DNA of 64,000 bases. Source: Picosynechococcus sp. PCC 7003 (lineage in GTDB: Bacteria > Cyanobacteriota > Cyanobacteriia > Cyanobacteriales > MRBY01). The stretch spans positions 1,320,661 to 1,384,660 of the forward strand of contig NZ_CP016474.1 in NCBI RefSeq assembly GCF_001693255.1, in the 5' to 3' direction. Shown here one piece after another: positions 44,715 through 54,061 of the stretch. The position numbers and the translations under genes were made by a program. Each line of letters starts with the position of its first letter. Position 1 is the first letter of the stretch. The notes under the pieces were generated by a model. That model was given only the letters and a program-made list of their open reading frames with translations. It searched no databases and was not told the origin of the DNA.

Positions 44715-45311
44715 ATGGACGCTGCGGAAAAAGTTTGCCATTCCTTCCTACGGGGCCAGGTCATTCCCCGCTATTCTCAGGATATTTGGCAGGTGGAACG
44801 GGGTGTTTTGCAGCTCCGGAGCCATACCACCGACGGGACAGTGACAGTGTTAGGTTGGCTGCAAAAAGGCAGTTTTTGGGGGTCATTTATGACTAAGCTG
44901 GAAGGAATTGAGGCGATCGCCCTTGTGGACAGTCGTCTGGTGCGCCATTCTGCCAAGGCAGTGAAACAGTCCCCTAGCCTGCAACAAGAATTGCTCCAAC
45001 AGACTCTCCAGCGCCTCCGTCAAGCCGAATATCTTCTGGCGATCGCCGGTCTCAAACGCATTGAAGACCGCTTAATTTCTTTGTTGCTGCTCCTGAAGGA
45101 TGAAATGGGCAAACCAGAAGCGACCATCACCCGACTTCGTTATCGTTTTACGCACCAGCATCTCGCCGATGCCATCGGCACCACCCGTGTCACTGTCACC
45201 CGACTCTTTAAAGAATTTCAACAGCAAGGCTGGCTCAAAATTGATGGCGATCGCCACATTTTATTATTAGATGATCCCCAAGGCGATCGCCTTCCTCTGC
45301 CCAGACTCTAA
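44715..45311 (+). CDS. CRP/FNR-family transcriptional regulator
   Basis: A 198-residue regulator with an N-terminal cyclic-nucleotide-binding-like beta barrel (about 10-85; YSQDIWQVERGVLQLRS, GWLQKGSFWG), a dimerisation helix (about 90-125) and a C-terminal winged helix with the recognition segment ADAIGTTRVTVTRLFKEF (about 151-168). The barrel is short and lacks a clear cAMP phosphate-binding RTAxV motif, so it probably senses something other than cAMP. It is of the NtcA/CRP general type but does not match NtcA itself. Likely target genes are not evident, though the dyad at 44168-44183 is nearby. Confidence 0.88.
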   Translation: MDAAEKVCHSFLRGQVIPRYSQDIWQVERGVLQLRSHTTDGTVTVLGWLQKGSFWGSFMTKLEGIEAIALVDSRLVRHSAKAVKQSPSLQQELLQQTLQRLRQAEYLLAIAGLKRIEDRLISLLLLLKDEMGKPEATITRLRYRFTHQHLADAIGTTRVTVTRLFKEFQQQGWLKIDGDRHILLLDDPQGDRLPLPRL

Positions 45312-45320
45312 GGGTTTGCT

Positions 45321-46406
45321 CTAGCCCGAACATTGTTGACGCCACATCACATCACCAATTTCGCCGCCCCCTGTGCGAGAACCGCCTTCGACATTGAAGT
45401 AATGATCATAGGCACCAAAACCGGAGATCATCGCATACTCCGATTTCACATCCCCATAAGTCGGCATTAAGCGACCATCAAAAAAGTAGATGGGAAAGCT
45501 GGGCGGATCCGTCGGGGTTGTGCTGTTTTGCAAAATGAGATTGGCCCTAGGATAGCCCACTGAAATTGAATACTCAAACCGGGCCACTTCTCCCCGTTGT
45601 TGATGGGTGATAATGCCAATATAGGGAACCGTCACAAATCCCTGGGCTGGCTCAAAGCGCAATGATACTTGGGGATTCCCAATTGCTTGGAAAGTCACAT
45701 TCCCGTTGCGACAAGCTTGGGAGCCGTTACTCGATTGGATCGTATTTTCTGGCTCAGGATTAAACAAATCAGGCCGGTTTACAGGAGGTACTCGCATTGG
45801 TTCCGGCGGTGCTGCCACAGAGCCAATGGCTCCAATCGCATCAATATCTGGGCCACCGTAGGGACTACCACTCGTTCGCCAGTCGGGATAATCACGTAAT
45901 CGCACGAAGCGATATTGAGCACCAGTTGGCAAATTATTGAATTTCGCTAAATCCACAGAACGAGTAGAACCTTGAATACGTCCCAACTCATACCATTGCT
46001 GCCCATCTATAGAAATCGACACGTTGGTGGCTTCCACCGCTGGCCCCACTTCAAAAATGTAAAGATCTGGCCCTGGCGCATCCACCAGGCGATTATTCAC
46101 AAACTCCACAATCAACGCAGAGGAATTCGTGAGATCTGAGGTATTACCGAGGGATACGTGGTTACCATCTGGAATTCCTAGGGCGCGGGAGCTATCACGA
46201 TATTCGCCACTGACATCGGTGGCCCCATTGTATTCTAGGCTCACTACCCGATCTGCAAAAGAGCTGGCCCCCTGGGGAAAATCAATTCCTTGATAAACTT
46301 CGGCCTTCACTGAAACTGCGAAAGATGCGCTAAAAAACAAAGTGCTGCTGAAGAGAAGATGCAAAGGCGAGGGCATCAGATTTTGATCTCTAATCGCAAT
46401 ATTCAT
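45321..46406 (-). CDS. Secreted protein with PEP/OOP-porin-associated beta domain
   Basis: A 361-residue exported protein. After a signal peptide (hydrophobic core LLFSSTLFFSASFAVSVKA, cleavage near residue 35) come a domain with VVSLEYNGATDV, IVEFVNNRLVDAPGPDLYIFEVG and GGPDIDAIGAIGS (about 50-195), seen in other bacteria joined to OmpA-type proteins, and a C-terminal beta-rich region (about 225-361) with two cysteines (CRNGN and the terminal CSG). The usual OmpA domain is absent. The real start may be the second Met (ATG 46376). It converges with the CRP-type regulator gene, 9 bp apart. Confidence 0.7.
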   Translation of the reverse strand: MNIAIRDQNLMPSPLHLLFSSTLFFSASFAVSVKAEVYQGIDFPQGASSFADRVVSLEYNGATDVSGEYRDSSRALGIPDGNHVSLGNTSDLTNSSALIVEFVNNRLVDAPGPDLYIFEVGPAVEATNVSISIDGQQWYELGRIQGSTRSVDLAKFNNLPTGAQYRFVRLRDYPDWRTSGSPYGGPDIDAIGAIGSVAAPPEPMRVPPVNRPDLFNPEPENTIQSSNGSQACRNGNVTFQAIGNPQVSLRFEPAQGFVTVPYIGIITHQQRGEVARFEYSISVGYPRANLILQNSTTPTDPPSFPIYFFDGRLMPTYGDVKSEYAMISGFGAYDHYFNVEGGSRTGGGEIGDVMWRQQCSG

Positions 46407-46596
46407 GATGACAATGATTTAAGAAGCATTGTTTCGATTATAGTGGGGCAGTTAACTGTAAAAATCGGCCATAATAAGGAAAATCGTTGCTTCTAGAATT
46501 TAAAAAAGATATTGATAGCCTTAAGATAGAGTGGATTGCCAGAAGTATTTAATGCAAAAATAAATAGTTTTTTGATTTGCTTTAAAGTAGTGTAAA

Positions 46597-46785
46597 TCAA
46601 TAGGTGATATCGGTTTCAATGGTCACTTCTAGGGTCTCTTCATCAATGGTGATAAACAGACGATTGGGCTGACAACAGACTTGGCAATCTTCGATGTAAC
46701 TCTGGGAAAAACCACCACTGAGATCAACAAAAGTAATGCTTTCTTCTCCACAATAGGCACAAAAATAGGTCGCTGTATTTTCCAT
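46597..46785 (-). CDS. CPXCG-motif cysteine-rich small protein
   Basis: A 62-residue protein of the family described as CPXCG-motif containing. It has two Cys pairs, CAYCGEE (about 9-15) and CQVCCQPNR (about 36-44), that should bind one zinc, and an acidic C-terminal strand region (ITIDEETLEVTIETDITY). I chose ATG 46785 over a GTG four codons upstream. Function is unknown. It stands alone, divergent from the TetR-type regulator. Confidence 0.85.
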   Translation of the reverse strand: MENTATYFCAYCGEESITFVDLSGGFSQSYIEDCQVCCQPNRLFITIDEETLEVTIETDITY

Positions 46786-46939
46786 AATGAATTGCACGCT
46801 TAGTTTGTTGTTCTGTCACTAAATGTTTCTCAATATTTTCTGGGGGAGCACCTCAAGTTTTATGAAGGCTAAGGGAGGGGATTTCGTCTCCTAAGACACA
46901 ATAAAAGTAGTTAGATACTGTATATGGGACGTAGGAAAG

Positions 46940-47572
46940 ATGGTCATGTTTCAGCAGCGATCGCCAAAGACAGGATTAGCAGAGAACTGCGCGGCAGACC
47001 AGCCCCGGGACCGAATTTTGAAGGCGGCGCTACAGTTATTCGCCCAAAAGGGATATGAAAAAACCACAACAAAGGAATTAGCCGCCAAGGCCCAAGTGGC
47101 AGAGGGCACCTTGTTTCGTCACTTTAGCAACAAAAAGACCATCCTTGTGGAAGTGGCGACCCTCGGCTGGATGGATCTCCTCACGGACTTTTTAACGGAA
47201 ATGAGTGAGATGGGCAGCTACAAGGCGATCGCCCAGGTGATGCGCCACCGGATGCTAAATATGCACAAAAACAAAAATTTGCTGAAGGTTTGTTTCATTG
47301 AAACCCAAGCCCACCCAGAATTGCAGGAAAAAATCCAGGCAGAAGTGATCGATAAGATGACCGGCATTGCCGAGGCATTTTTCGAGTCAGCCATGGAAAA
47401 GGGCATTTACCGAAAAATGAACCCCCACATCGTCGCCCAGGTCTTTTTAGGGATGTTTGCGATCGCCGGCTTTTCTGATGTGACCATCGCTGACCCCCAT
47501 GCGACCCCAGAGTCGCTCCGGGAGATGGCAGAAGGCATCGCCGACATTTTCCTCCACGGTGTTTTGGCCTAG
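46940..47572 (+). CDS. TetR/AcrR-family transcriptional regulator
   Basis: A 210-residue repressor-type protein. The N-terminal helix-turn-helix (about 24-70) contains RILKAALQLFAQKGYEKTT and VAEGTLFRHFSNKKTILVEV; the C-terminal all-helical ligand/dimer domain (about 80-205) resembles TetR_C domains of lipid or efflux regulators. SD GTAGGAAAG precedes ATG 46940. No efflux pump is next to it, so the regulated genes are unknown. It converges with ppa. Confidence 0.9.
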   Translation: MVMFQQRSPKTGLAENCAADQPRDRILKAALQLFAQKGYEKTTTKELAAKAQVAEGTLFRHFSNKKTILVEVATLGWMDLLTDFLTEMSEMGSYKAIAQVMRHRMLNMHKNKNLLKVCFIETQAHPELQEKIQAEVIDKMTGIAEAFFESAMEKGIYRKMNPHIVAQVFLGMFAIAGFSDVTIADPHATPESLREMAEGIADIFLHGVLA

Positions 47573-47641
47573 AACCCAAAGTAAGGGGCGCATCCCAGCT
47601 AAGGACACGCCCACCTTTAAATAGGGTCAATTGATGGCGCT

Positions 47642-48151
47642 CTATTTGTAAGCTTTTACGCACTCTTCGACGAGGGGCGCAACGGCATCGATATCTTTCC
47701 AGCCAAGGATTTCTACTTCTTTTTTCTCCAGGTTTTTGTAGGAGGCAAAGAATTCGGCAATTTCATCTAGGCGATGCTGGGAGATCTGTTTGATGGATTT
47801 AATGTCGTTGTAACGGGGATCTTCGGCAGGAACACAGAGGATTTTTTCGTCGCGATCGCCACCGTCGATCATTTCTAACATTCCAATGGGGCGGGCGGCG
47901 ATGACACAACCGGGGAAGGTCGGCTCGTCCATAATGACCATCCCATCGAGGGGATCGCCATCATCGGCGAGGGTATTGGGCACAAAGCCGTAGTCGTAGG
48001 GATATTTCACCGAAGAAAAAAGCACCCGGTCGAGGGCAAAGGCATTCATATCCTTATCGAACTCATACTTGTTTTTGCTACCGCCGGGGATTTCGATCAA
48101 AACGTTAATCAAACCAGCTTTCGGTTGGGCAGGAATCCGAGATAAATCCAC
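47642..48151 (-). CDS. ppa: Inorganic pyrophosphatase (soluble, family I)
   Basis: Hydrolyses pyrophosphate, pulling biosynthetic reactions forward. The 169-residue protein starts at GTG 48151 ([11 protein letters not shown]); GGAG nine bases upstream supports this rather than an upstream frame that adds 18 unrelated residues. Family features are [18 protein letters not shown] (about 13-30), the metal-binding [11 protein letters not shown] (about 63-73, D-x-D-P-x-D) and KDYK-like residues near the end. Length is as in other cyanobacteria. Confidence 0.95.
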   Translation of the reverse strand: MDLSRIPAQPKAGLINVLIEIPGGSKNKYEFDKDMNAFALDRVLFSSVKYPYDYGFVPNTLADDGDPLDGMVIMDEPTFPGCVIAARPIGMLEMIDGGDRDEKILCVPAEDPRYNDIKSIKQISQHRLDEIAEFFASYKNLEKKEVEILGWKDIDAVAPLVEECVKAYK

Positions 48152-48271
48152 GGGTAATTTCTCCAAATATATCCAGAACAAAAGATTGAGGCGGCCCCAA
48201 AACACGCTAAAAAAGTGCTAGGCGATCGCCCTCAAGCATTCTACACAGAAGCGGTTCCTTTGCCCGCAGGA

Positions 48272-48451
48272 TTATTTCAGTAACACAGAGGAGGTGAGAT
48301 CCGGGGCGAGGTTCTGGACGGGTCGGTCGGAGTAATAACCAATAATCAGCAAGGGAATGGTCAAAGTCAAAAGGGCGATCGCTGTACCAAGCAGATCAGA
48401 CCATCGGGGGGAAGGGTCGGCAGGTTTGCCGGGAGAGCCACTGGAGTCCAT
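48272..48451 (-). CDS. Small conserved single-span protein (59 aa)
   Basis: A 59-codon frame starting ATG 48451 (MDSSGSPGKPADPSPRWSDL) with one membrane span (about 21-40, LLGTAIALLTLTIPLLIIGY) and a short polar tail ending VLLK. A HIP1 site lies within the span codons, as in true genes here. It is between ppa and the DUF815 ATPase gene on the same strand. I do not recognise a family; it has the look of a small photosynthetic-membrane or cytochrome-complex accessory protein. Confidence 0.55.
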   Translation of the reverse strand: MDSSGSPGKPADPSPRWSDLLGTAIALLTLTIPLLIIGYYSDRPVQNLAPDLTSSVLLK

Positions 48452-48629
48452 AGGTGTCAGGGCTTGCTAACACAATTGTTAGGAAGCCAATGTTTTAAAA
48501 AACTAAAAAATTAAGTGGTTAAAGAAGGTGCTGTTATTCTAACGAAGAATTGGCCCAGAACTGTGTTGGGTTTGACGATTTTCTCTACCCTTAAGATTTC
48601 TTTAATCGTTGGGGCCTCGTCACCACAGG

Positions 48630-49946
48630 CTACTGGGGGAAATTTAAGGCTTGTTCTGCCACCAAAAAATCAATAAACTGACGGGCTGTCCTGCCTGAGC
48701 GACCATTGTGACGAGTGGCCCATTGCTTCGCTTGAAAGTCTAAATCAGCCGGAGTCAAATTTAAGCCAGCTTTCTGGGCTAAATGGTGGACGATTTCCAG
48801 ATAGGTCGCCTGATTTGCCGGGGCAAAGGTCAGGGTCAACCCAAAGCGATCGCTAAAGGATAATTTCTCTTGAACCGTATCCCAGTGATGAATTTCCTCT
48901 GCCTGGCTGGGTCGGGACCGTTCCTCGAAAAATTCCCGCACCAAATGGCGACGATTGGAGGTGGCATAGACGACGACATTACTCGCTTTGGCCCGGATAC
49001 TGCCTTCGAGTACCACCTTGAGGGACTTAAACACTTCGTCATCCTCTTCGAAGGACAAATCATCAACAAAAATAATGAACTTTTGGGGTTGCTGCCGGAG
49101 GATCTCCACAATTTGCGGTAAATCTCCCAGGCCCGTTTTGTCCACTTCAATGAGTCTTAAGCCCTGATCGTAGTAGGCCCCTAACAAAGCTTTCACCAGG
49201 GAAGATTTACCAGAACCGCGACTCCCGTACAGGAGAACATTCAACGCCGGTAAACCCTGGAGCAAGGCTTCGGTATTACGAATTAAAGCTGTTTTCGGTT
49301 CTGGATAGCCCACAATATCGTCGAGGGGCAGCCATTCGGGATCAACGACGGGTTGCAAACTGGCTTCGGCCCAACGGAAGGCACCGTATTGGCTAAACTG
49401 ACCCGCCCCGTGGCGATGGTAATAACCGGCCAACTGCTCAAGGGAGTCGGGCCAAGCGTCGTGGGAATGGAGAAAGGCATTATCCATAACAGGCGATCGC
49501 CGCCAAGGGGTAAGGGTGGTGGCGACCTGGGTAGCAACGGTGACCCAATAGCGGACGGTTTCTGGCTCACATAAATACACTTGGTGCAAAATCGTCAGGT
49601 CATGGCGCACCGCCTCTTGCAGCGCATGACTCATTTCCCCTAGGGATTTCACCTGGGCCTGGCGACTAAAGGGATTATCATCCTGGAGAATACGTCCCAC
49701 GAGCCAATCTTGCCAACTCACATCGGCGATCGCCAAAGCTTGAAACCAGCGCCCGTACCGTCGCAAACACTGAATACTGGCCGTTGACCCAGAGGACTGG
49801 GCCGCTTGGTCTGAATATAAACTTTCTAACAGTGCGAGAAAAGTCTGACCAACTGGATCGGCAAACACCCCCTGAAAAATCAGTAAAGACGCAATTTGGG
49901 GATAAAGTAGCCTGGTCGAAATTGTGTTTGAAGCGGGAGCAACCAT
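48630..49946 (-). CDS. DUF815-type AAA+ ATPase
   Basis: A 438-residue ATPase. An N-terminal helical part (about 1-215) is followed by an AAA-type domain with Walker A LLYGSRGSGKSSLVKALLG (about 240-258), Walker B KFIIFVDDLSFEEDDE (about 295-310) and a sensor-like ATSNRRHLVREFF (about 335-347), then a C-terminal lid region (GRSGRTARQFIDFLV). The DUF815 family is widespread but of unknown function. I start at ATG 49946 (MVAPASNTIS); the longer frame adds 22 residues without conservation. It is divergent from the EVE-domain gene. Confidence 0.85.
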   Translation of the reverse strand: MVAPASNTISTRLLYPQIASLLIFQGVFADPVGQTFLALLESLYSDQAAQSSGSTASIQCLRRYGRWFQALAIADVSWQDWLVGRILQDDNPFSRQAQVKSLGEMSHALQEAVRHDLTILHQVYLCEPETVRYWVTVATQVATTLTPWRRSPVMDNAFLHSHDAWPDSLEQLAGYYHRHGAGQFSQYGAFRWAEASLQPVVDPEWLPLDDIVGYPEPKTALIRNTEALLQGLPALNVLLYGSRGSGKSSLVKALLGAYYDQGLRLIEVDKTGLGDLPQIVEILRQQPQKFIIFVDDLSFEEDDEVFKSLKVVLEGSIRAKASNVVVYATSNRRHLVREFFEERSRPSQAEEIHHWDTVQEKLSFSDRFGLTLTFAPANQATYLEIVHHLAQKAGLNLTPADLDFQAKQWATRHNGRSGRTARQFIDFLVAEQALNFPQ

Positions 49947-50092
49947 AAAAAATATCTGCCGATGTAATGGGCTAAAAAATCCAGATGAACCGTATTGGTG
50001 GTGCGATACCATTCTGCTAAGAATTTACCGCATTGGGGAAATGGCGGTATTGTATTTCTCAGCATCCTTTACATTTTCTCAATCCGGATCAG

Positions 50093-50524
50093 ATGGCATA
50101 TTGGCTTTTTCAAGGGAACCCCCGTTACCATCGTGTACTTGATGCCATCCGTGAACAAACGGAAATGCCCTGGCTTGTGACCCGCTACAAAAATAAAATT
50201 CAAGTCGGTGATGGCGTCTTAATTTGGATGGCCGGTGAAGCTGCCGGAATTTATGCGATCGCCGAAATCATTAGTTTGCCCACAGTCATTCCCCCCAAAG
50301 ACATTCAAGACCTCGACTATTGGACGGACCCTAAGCGCCTCCGAGCCGATAAACCCCGCAGTCAAATCCGCTTTATTCGCAAACTCCTCGGTCAACCCCT
50401 ACGCAAGATAGAATTGCGATTTGATGGCATCCTGCGCGATCTCGATGTTATCCATACCCCCAGCAGTACCAACTTCAAAATTACCCCCGAACAATGGCTG
50501 CGGGTACATCAACTAAAAGGCTGA
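50093..50524 (+). CDS. EVE-domain protein
   Basis: A 143-residue protein made of a single EVE domain, a PUA/YTH-like fold that binds modified bases in DNA or RNA. Visible features: MAYWLFQGNPRYHRVLDAI at the start, WLVTRYKNKIQVGDGVLIWMAG (about 32-53), IYAIAEI, and the C-terminal NFKITPEQWLRVHQLKG. In other genomes EVE domains are linked to defence (for example with McrB-like GTPases) or tRNA/rRNA modification; the divergent AAA+ gene next door is the only neighbour that might be related. The ATG at 50093 fits the family start. Confidence 0.85.
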   Translation: MAYWLFQGNPRYHRVLDAIREQTEMPWLVTRYKNKIQVGDGVLIWMAGEAAGIYAIAEIISLPTVIPPKDIQDLDYWTDPKRLRADKPRSQIRFIRKLLGQPLRKIELRFDGILRDLDVIHTPSSTNFKITPEQWLRVHQLKG

Positions 50525-50587
50525 TTCCCCCTAACTTCCCGAAAAACCTCCGTTAAAATAAAACTCTGCTGTGCACCCTTCTTCACC

Positions 50588-51349
50588 ATGACCTCGACCC
50601 AAAGTAAAATGCCCCCAACCGAGTCCCCAGATCCCATGCGGGAGATCCCCGATGAAGTGGAAATGTCCTTTTTCGATCACCTCGAAGAACTCCGCTGGCG
50701 TATTTTTTATTCTCTAATTGCCGTGGTTGTCGGTTGGATCGGCTGTTTCTTTTTTGTCAAACCTATCGTCCAAATCTTAGAAGCACCTGCCGTTGGGGTG
50801 AAATTTATCCAGGTGGCCCCCGGCGAATTTTTCTTTCTGTCATTTAAAGTGGCGGGTTACACCGGCGTTTTATTGGCGAGTCCTTTCATTCTGTACCAAG
50901 TCATTCAGTTTGTTTTACCGGGGCTGACCCGAGGGGAACGGCGTCTCCTTGCTCCCGTTGTGTTGGGGTCTGGTGTGCTGTTTTTTGCGGGCTTGGCCTT
51001 CGCCTACGTTGCCCTAATTCCAGCGGCCTTGAATTTTTTCATTACCTATGGTGCTGATGTCGTAGAGGCGGCCTGGTCCATTGAGCGATATTTTGAGTTG
51101 GTGCTGGGTCTGATGTTCTTTACGGGGCTAGCGTTTCAGGTGCCCGTGGTACAAATGATTTTGTCCTGGCTGGGGATTGTTTCTTCGAGCTTGATGCTTA
51201 AGGGTTGGCGCTTTGTGGTGCTGGGGGCGGTGGTTCTCGGTGCTGTGATTACGCCCTCGACAGATCCGATGACCCAATCGCTCTTGGCTGGGGCAGTGTT
51301 GGGCCTATATTTTGGTGGTATTGGTATTGTGAAACTCTCAGGACGCTAG
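50588..51349 (+). CDS. tatC: Sec-independent (Tat) protein translocase subunit TatC
   Basis: Receptor subunit of the Tat pathway that exports folded proteins carrying twin-Arg signals, in the plasma and thylakoid membranes. The 253 residues contain the conserved [15 protein letters not shown] (about 26-40) and six membrane spans. The Glu of FFDHLEEL and the loop AFxP-like motif contact the signal peptide. tatA/tatB are not adjacent. The window's Rieske/FAD protein carries a candidate Tat signal. The stop overlaps that of the next convergent gene in CTAG (51346-51349). Confidence 0.96.
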   Translation: MTSTQSKMPPTESPDPMREIPDEVEMSFFDHLEELRWRIFYSLIAVVVGWIGCFFFVKPIVQILEAPAVGVKFIQVAPGEFFFLSFKVAGYTGVLLASPFILYQVIQFVLPGLTRGERRLLAPVVLGSGVLFFAGLAFAYVALIPAALNFFITYGADVVEAAWSIERYFELVLGLMFFTGLAFQVPVVQMILSWLGIVSSSLMLKGWRFVVLGAVVLGAVITPSTDPMTQSLLAGAVLGLYFGGIGIVKLSGR

Positions 51350-51720
51350 AAACTTGGAGCCAGGGGCTTGGCGATCGCCTGCAGCACAGCATCCATTAAT
51401 TCGTGGCGACCGAAGGGTTTACGGAGGAAAGAATCGGGCTTGGGCACAGAATATTCTGGCAAAGCATCGGCGCTGATCAAAATAAACGGAATTTTTTCGG
51501 TGGATTGATCATGGCGCAATTGACCAAAAATTTCTCGGCCATCAAGACAGGGCAAGCGAAAATCACAAATAATCACATCTGGCGTCAGCCGTCGCGCCAA
51601 ACTAACCCCAATGGCACCATTCGCTACACCTGTAACGGCATAGCCTTCGACAATTAAGGAAATAACCAAGCTACCTCGCAGATCAGATTCAGCTTCGATC
51701 ACTAAAATTTTGGGGATCAT
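51346..51720 (-). CDS. Single-domain response regulator
   Basis: A 124-residue CheY-like receiver with no output domain. The phosphoacceptor Asp is in [13 protein letters not shown] (about 53), the conserved Thr/Ser is in LISADA and the Lys in FLRKPFG (about 103). The acidic pocket is atypical: the usual D-D pair reads VIEAESD, so Mg binding may differ. It may act as a shuttle or by protein contact. No sensor kinase is adjacent. Confidence 0.85.
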   Translation of the reverse strand: MIPKILVIEAESDLRGSLVISLIVEGYAVTGVANGAIGVSLARRLTPDVIICDFRLPCLDGREIFGQLRHDQSTEKIPFILISADALPEYSVPKPDSFLRKPFGRHELMDAVLQAIAKPLAPSF

Positions 51721-52249
51721 GATGCGTCACCAAGGGAAATAATAATTTTTGCGGAGAAAATTCAAGACTCTTTGTGAGCCTGAATCCAGGGAAAATGCGA
51801 CGGATCTAAATAGTAAATAAAGGTCGTGACAAATTTTGTCTTGCCAGGGTTAAACACAATTGGTCAAGAGAAATCTCACAACAACAGCAGCAAAAAAGTA
51901 ATTTCGCAGCATTGACCTAAAATTGCTTACGGTACTGATCATAGAGGTGACTTTGCCTCGAAAAAATAAACCCTAATGAACATTTAAGGTTTCCCGCAAG
52001 CAAGATTGATTAAGTTTGTTTTTCTTAACTTGTCTGTGGTTTTGTAACTAATTTTCTGAAAATTTATTGCGATTTACTGCGACTTGCGTCGAAATCAAAT
52101 TTTATTTTTAGGTATTTTGTCTTACTGGCTGAAATTATCGACTAAAAATTTTTTTAGATTGTTTGATGACCGTGATCAGGCGCTATCTTGAAAGCAAACA
52201 AAATCAATGCTAATTTTCACGTTTATTTTAGCCAGAGGATTTTTACTCT
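51721..52249. other. AT-rich intergenic region
   Basis: About 530 bp, with no gene that I can support. It holds the upstream regions of the minus-strand response regulator and the plus-strand DUF985 gene. A perfect dyad GACAAA-T-TTTGTC (51828-51840) lies about 110 bp upstream of the response-regulator start. The remainder is T-rich with no clear hairpin-plus-T-run. Confidence 0.4.
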
Positions 52250-52750
52250 ATGACTTTGACAGCAGCAGCCGTAATTGAATATTTGGGCCTGGAGCCCCAT
52301 TTGGAAGGGGGCTATTTCCGAGAAACTTACCGATCGGCACTATCCATGGCCACCGAGAGACCGGGAGGCGATCGCCAACTGTTAACTTCGATTTACTATC
52401 TGCTCAGTCAATCCCGGCCCATGGATTATCTGCACCGTAACCAATCGCCAATCATGCACTATTTCCACGGTGGGGCGGCAATCACTTACCACACCCTTTC
52501 TCCGGAAGGCCAGTGGCAGACTACGAAGCTCGGCTTTGACTTGGCGGCGGGGGAAGTGCCCCAACTCCTGGTGCCAGGGGGTTACTGGAAAACAGCCATT
52601 TTAGAAACGGGCGAATTTGGTCTTTTGGGGGAAGCGGTGGCCCCAGGGTTTGATTACCAAGATTTGGAAGTGGCCCAGGGGGCAGTTCTTAAAGATCTGT
52701 ATCCGGAGCATTGGCCGCAACTTAAGGCTTACATTCATCCAAACCATTAA
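52250..52750 (+). CDS. DUF985/cupin_5 family protein
   Basis: A 166-residue cupin-fold protein of the DUF985 family. It shows PHLEGGYFRETYRS (about 16-29), the typical TSIYYLL, MDYLHRNQSPIMHYFHGG (about 57-74) with histidines that could bind a metal, and the C-terminal LGEAVAPGFDYQDLEVAQG. The substrate and reaction are unknown; related proteins are described as epimerase-like or sugar-binding. Start ATG 52250. It lies upstream of the CIA30-domain gene on the same strand with about 80 bp between them. Confidence 0.88.
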   Translation: MTLTAAAVIEYLGLEPHLEGGYFRETYRSALSMATERPGGDRQLLTSIYYLLSQSRPMDYLHRNQSPIMHYFHGGAAITYHTLSPEGQWQTTKLGFDLAAGEVPQLLVPGGYWKTAILETGEFGLLGEAVAPGFDYQDLEVAQGAVLKDLYPEHWPQLKAYIHPNH

Positions 52751-52833
52751 GGGAGATCACTGTCTCACTTTGGCGATCGCCCAGGGAAACCCGTTAAACT
52801 TTGACCAATGGATTGGCAACCGAGGGAAACACA

Positions 52834-53913
52834 ATGGCAATTTGGGATTTCGGTCGCTTCATGCAGACCCTCATTCAGTTTGATGTCATGCCGGGGAGTC
52901 AGCTGATTAAACCTTGGTTGGGTCAAGAAAACATGGCGGCAGATAGTACAGCATTTGGAGGCAGCGCCCAGATGAGAAAAATTTTAGTCGTGGGTGGCGA
53001 TCGCCCAGAAAATCAAACCCTTGTGCAGGCCCTTTTGGAGCGTGGTTATCAAACCCATTGGGCACAAGATGCCGATGAATCTTGCGATGGAGCAGCCATG
53101 CTCATTCTTTGTGCCGATCTCGCCGCCACAACCAGAGAATCCCTCCTCACCCAGGCGAGCCGAGACCCCCAATGGCGATCGCCCCAGTGGGAACTGTTTA
53201 ATTTTCGCCAAGCGACCCCTGCCCTCGCCCAACTGTGGGGGGCCGTGGACGACGTGGTGATGGGGGGCGTCAGCCAAAGTCAATTACGATTAACCCCAGC
53301 CGGGGCGCTATTTACTGGTAATGTCTCCACCGATAACAATGGCGGTTTTGCATCGGTACGGACAAAAAGTTTGGCCAATCCCTGGGATTTATCTAAATAT
53401 GCAGGGTTCCGGCTCCGGGTAAAGGGCGATGGCCAACGCTACAAATTTATTGCCCGCTGTGAAAACCGTTGGGATGGCATTGGCTACAGTTATTCCTTTG
53501 AGACCACCGCAGACCAGTGGCGGACTGTGGATATTCCCTTTAGGGAGCTGGTGCCTGTTTTTCGGGCCAAATCCGTACCGCAAATGGGGCAATTTCAAGC
53601 GGATCGGGTCTATGCACTGCAGTTGATGCTCAGTAAGTTTGAATACGATGGGCAACTCAATCCCAGCTTTAAACCGGGGGGGTTCCAACTGGTCATTGAG
53701 GCGATCGCCGTCTATGGTGGTGAACCTTTCCCTCAAATTATTGCCCTAAGTCAAACCACAGCCCCCCAGGAGGCGCTCCAGGAAACGGGGATTCCCTACT
53801 GTTTAATTCATTGTCCCCAGGGTTTTACCGCAGAAAATCTGCCAACTGTGATCAATGTCATTGGCGATCGCCAAGCCGTTAACCAAATTATTACCTGTAC
53901 GGCGTCCCAATAA
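52834..53913 (+). CDS. CIA30-domain protein with shortened Rossmann-like N-terminus
   Basis: A 359-residue protein. Residues about 45-100 contain a reduced NAD(P)-binding-like segment (KILVVGGDRPENQTLVQALLERGYQTH split; AAMLILCADL), and about 120-290 form the CIA30/NDUFAF1 galactose-binding-like fold (LWGAVDDVVMGGVSQSQL, NNGGFASVRTKS, YKFIARCENRWDG). In chloroplasts and cyanobacteria such fusions are associated with complex assembly or with oxidoreductases. The C-terminal 60 residues resemble the tail of SDR-type homologues. Start ATG 52834 has AGGG upstream; the TTG 33 bp before it is less likely. Confidence 0.8.
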   Translation: MAIWDFGRFMQTLIQFDVMPGSQLIKPWLGQENMAADSTAFGGSAQMRKILVVGGDRPENQTLVQALLERGYQTHWAQDADESCDGAAMLILCADLAATTRESLLTQASRDPQWRSPQWELFNFRQATPALAQLWGAVDDVVMGGVSQSQLRLTPAGALFTGNVSTDNNGGFASVRTKSLANPWDLSKYAGFRLRVKGDGQRYKFIARCENRWDGIGYSYSFETTADQWRTVDIPFRELVPVFRAKSVPQMGQFQADRVYALQLMLSKFEYDGQLNPSFKPGGFQLVIEAIAVYGGEPFPQIIALSQTTAPQEALQETGIPYCLIHCPQGFTAENLPTVINVIGDRQAVNQIITCTASQ

Positions 53914-54061
53914 CCGCTAACGGGTTACCCATGGCAAAGAATTGCGGGGTATCCGGTTAGATATTCAGCATAAACAAGTAAGATCGGAAGCATAAACACT
54001 TTGGTTGCCCTAATCCTGTACCATTAAACGCTGGTTTCCCGTGGGAATTGTTTCTCAACCT

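Noticed and set aside
44715-45311. NtcA
   Set aside because: General CRP/FNR layout matches, but the characteristic NtcA recognition helix and length are not seen.
51828-51840. LexA or NtcA operator at GACAAATTTTGTC
   Set aside because: A perfect dyad, but it matches neither the NtcA GTAN8TAC pattern nor a known cyanobacterial LexA site.
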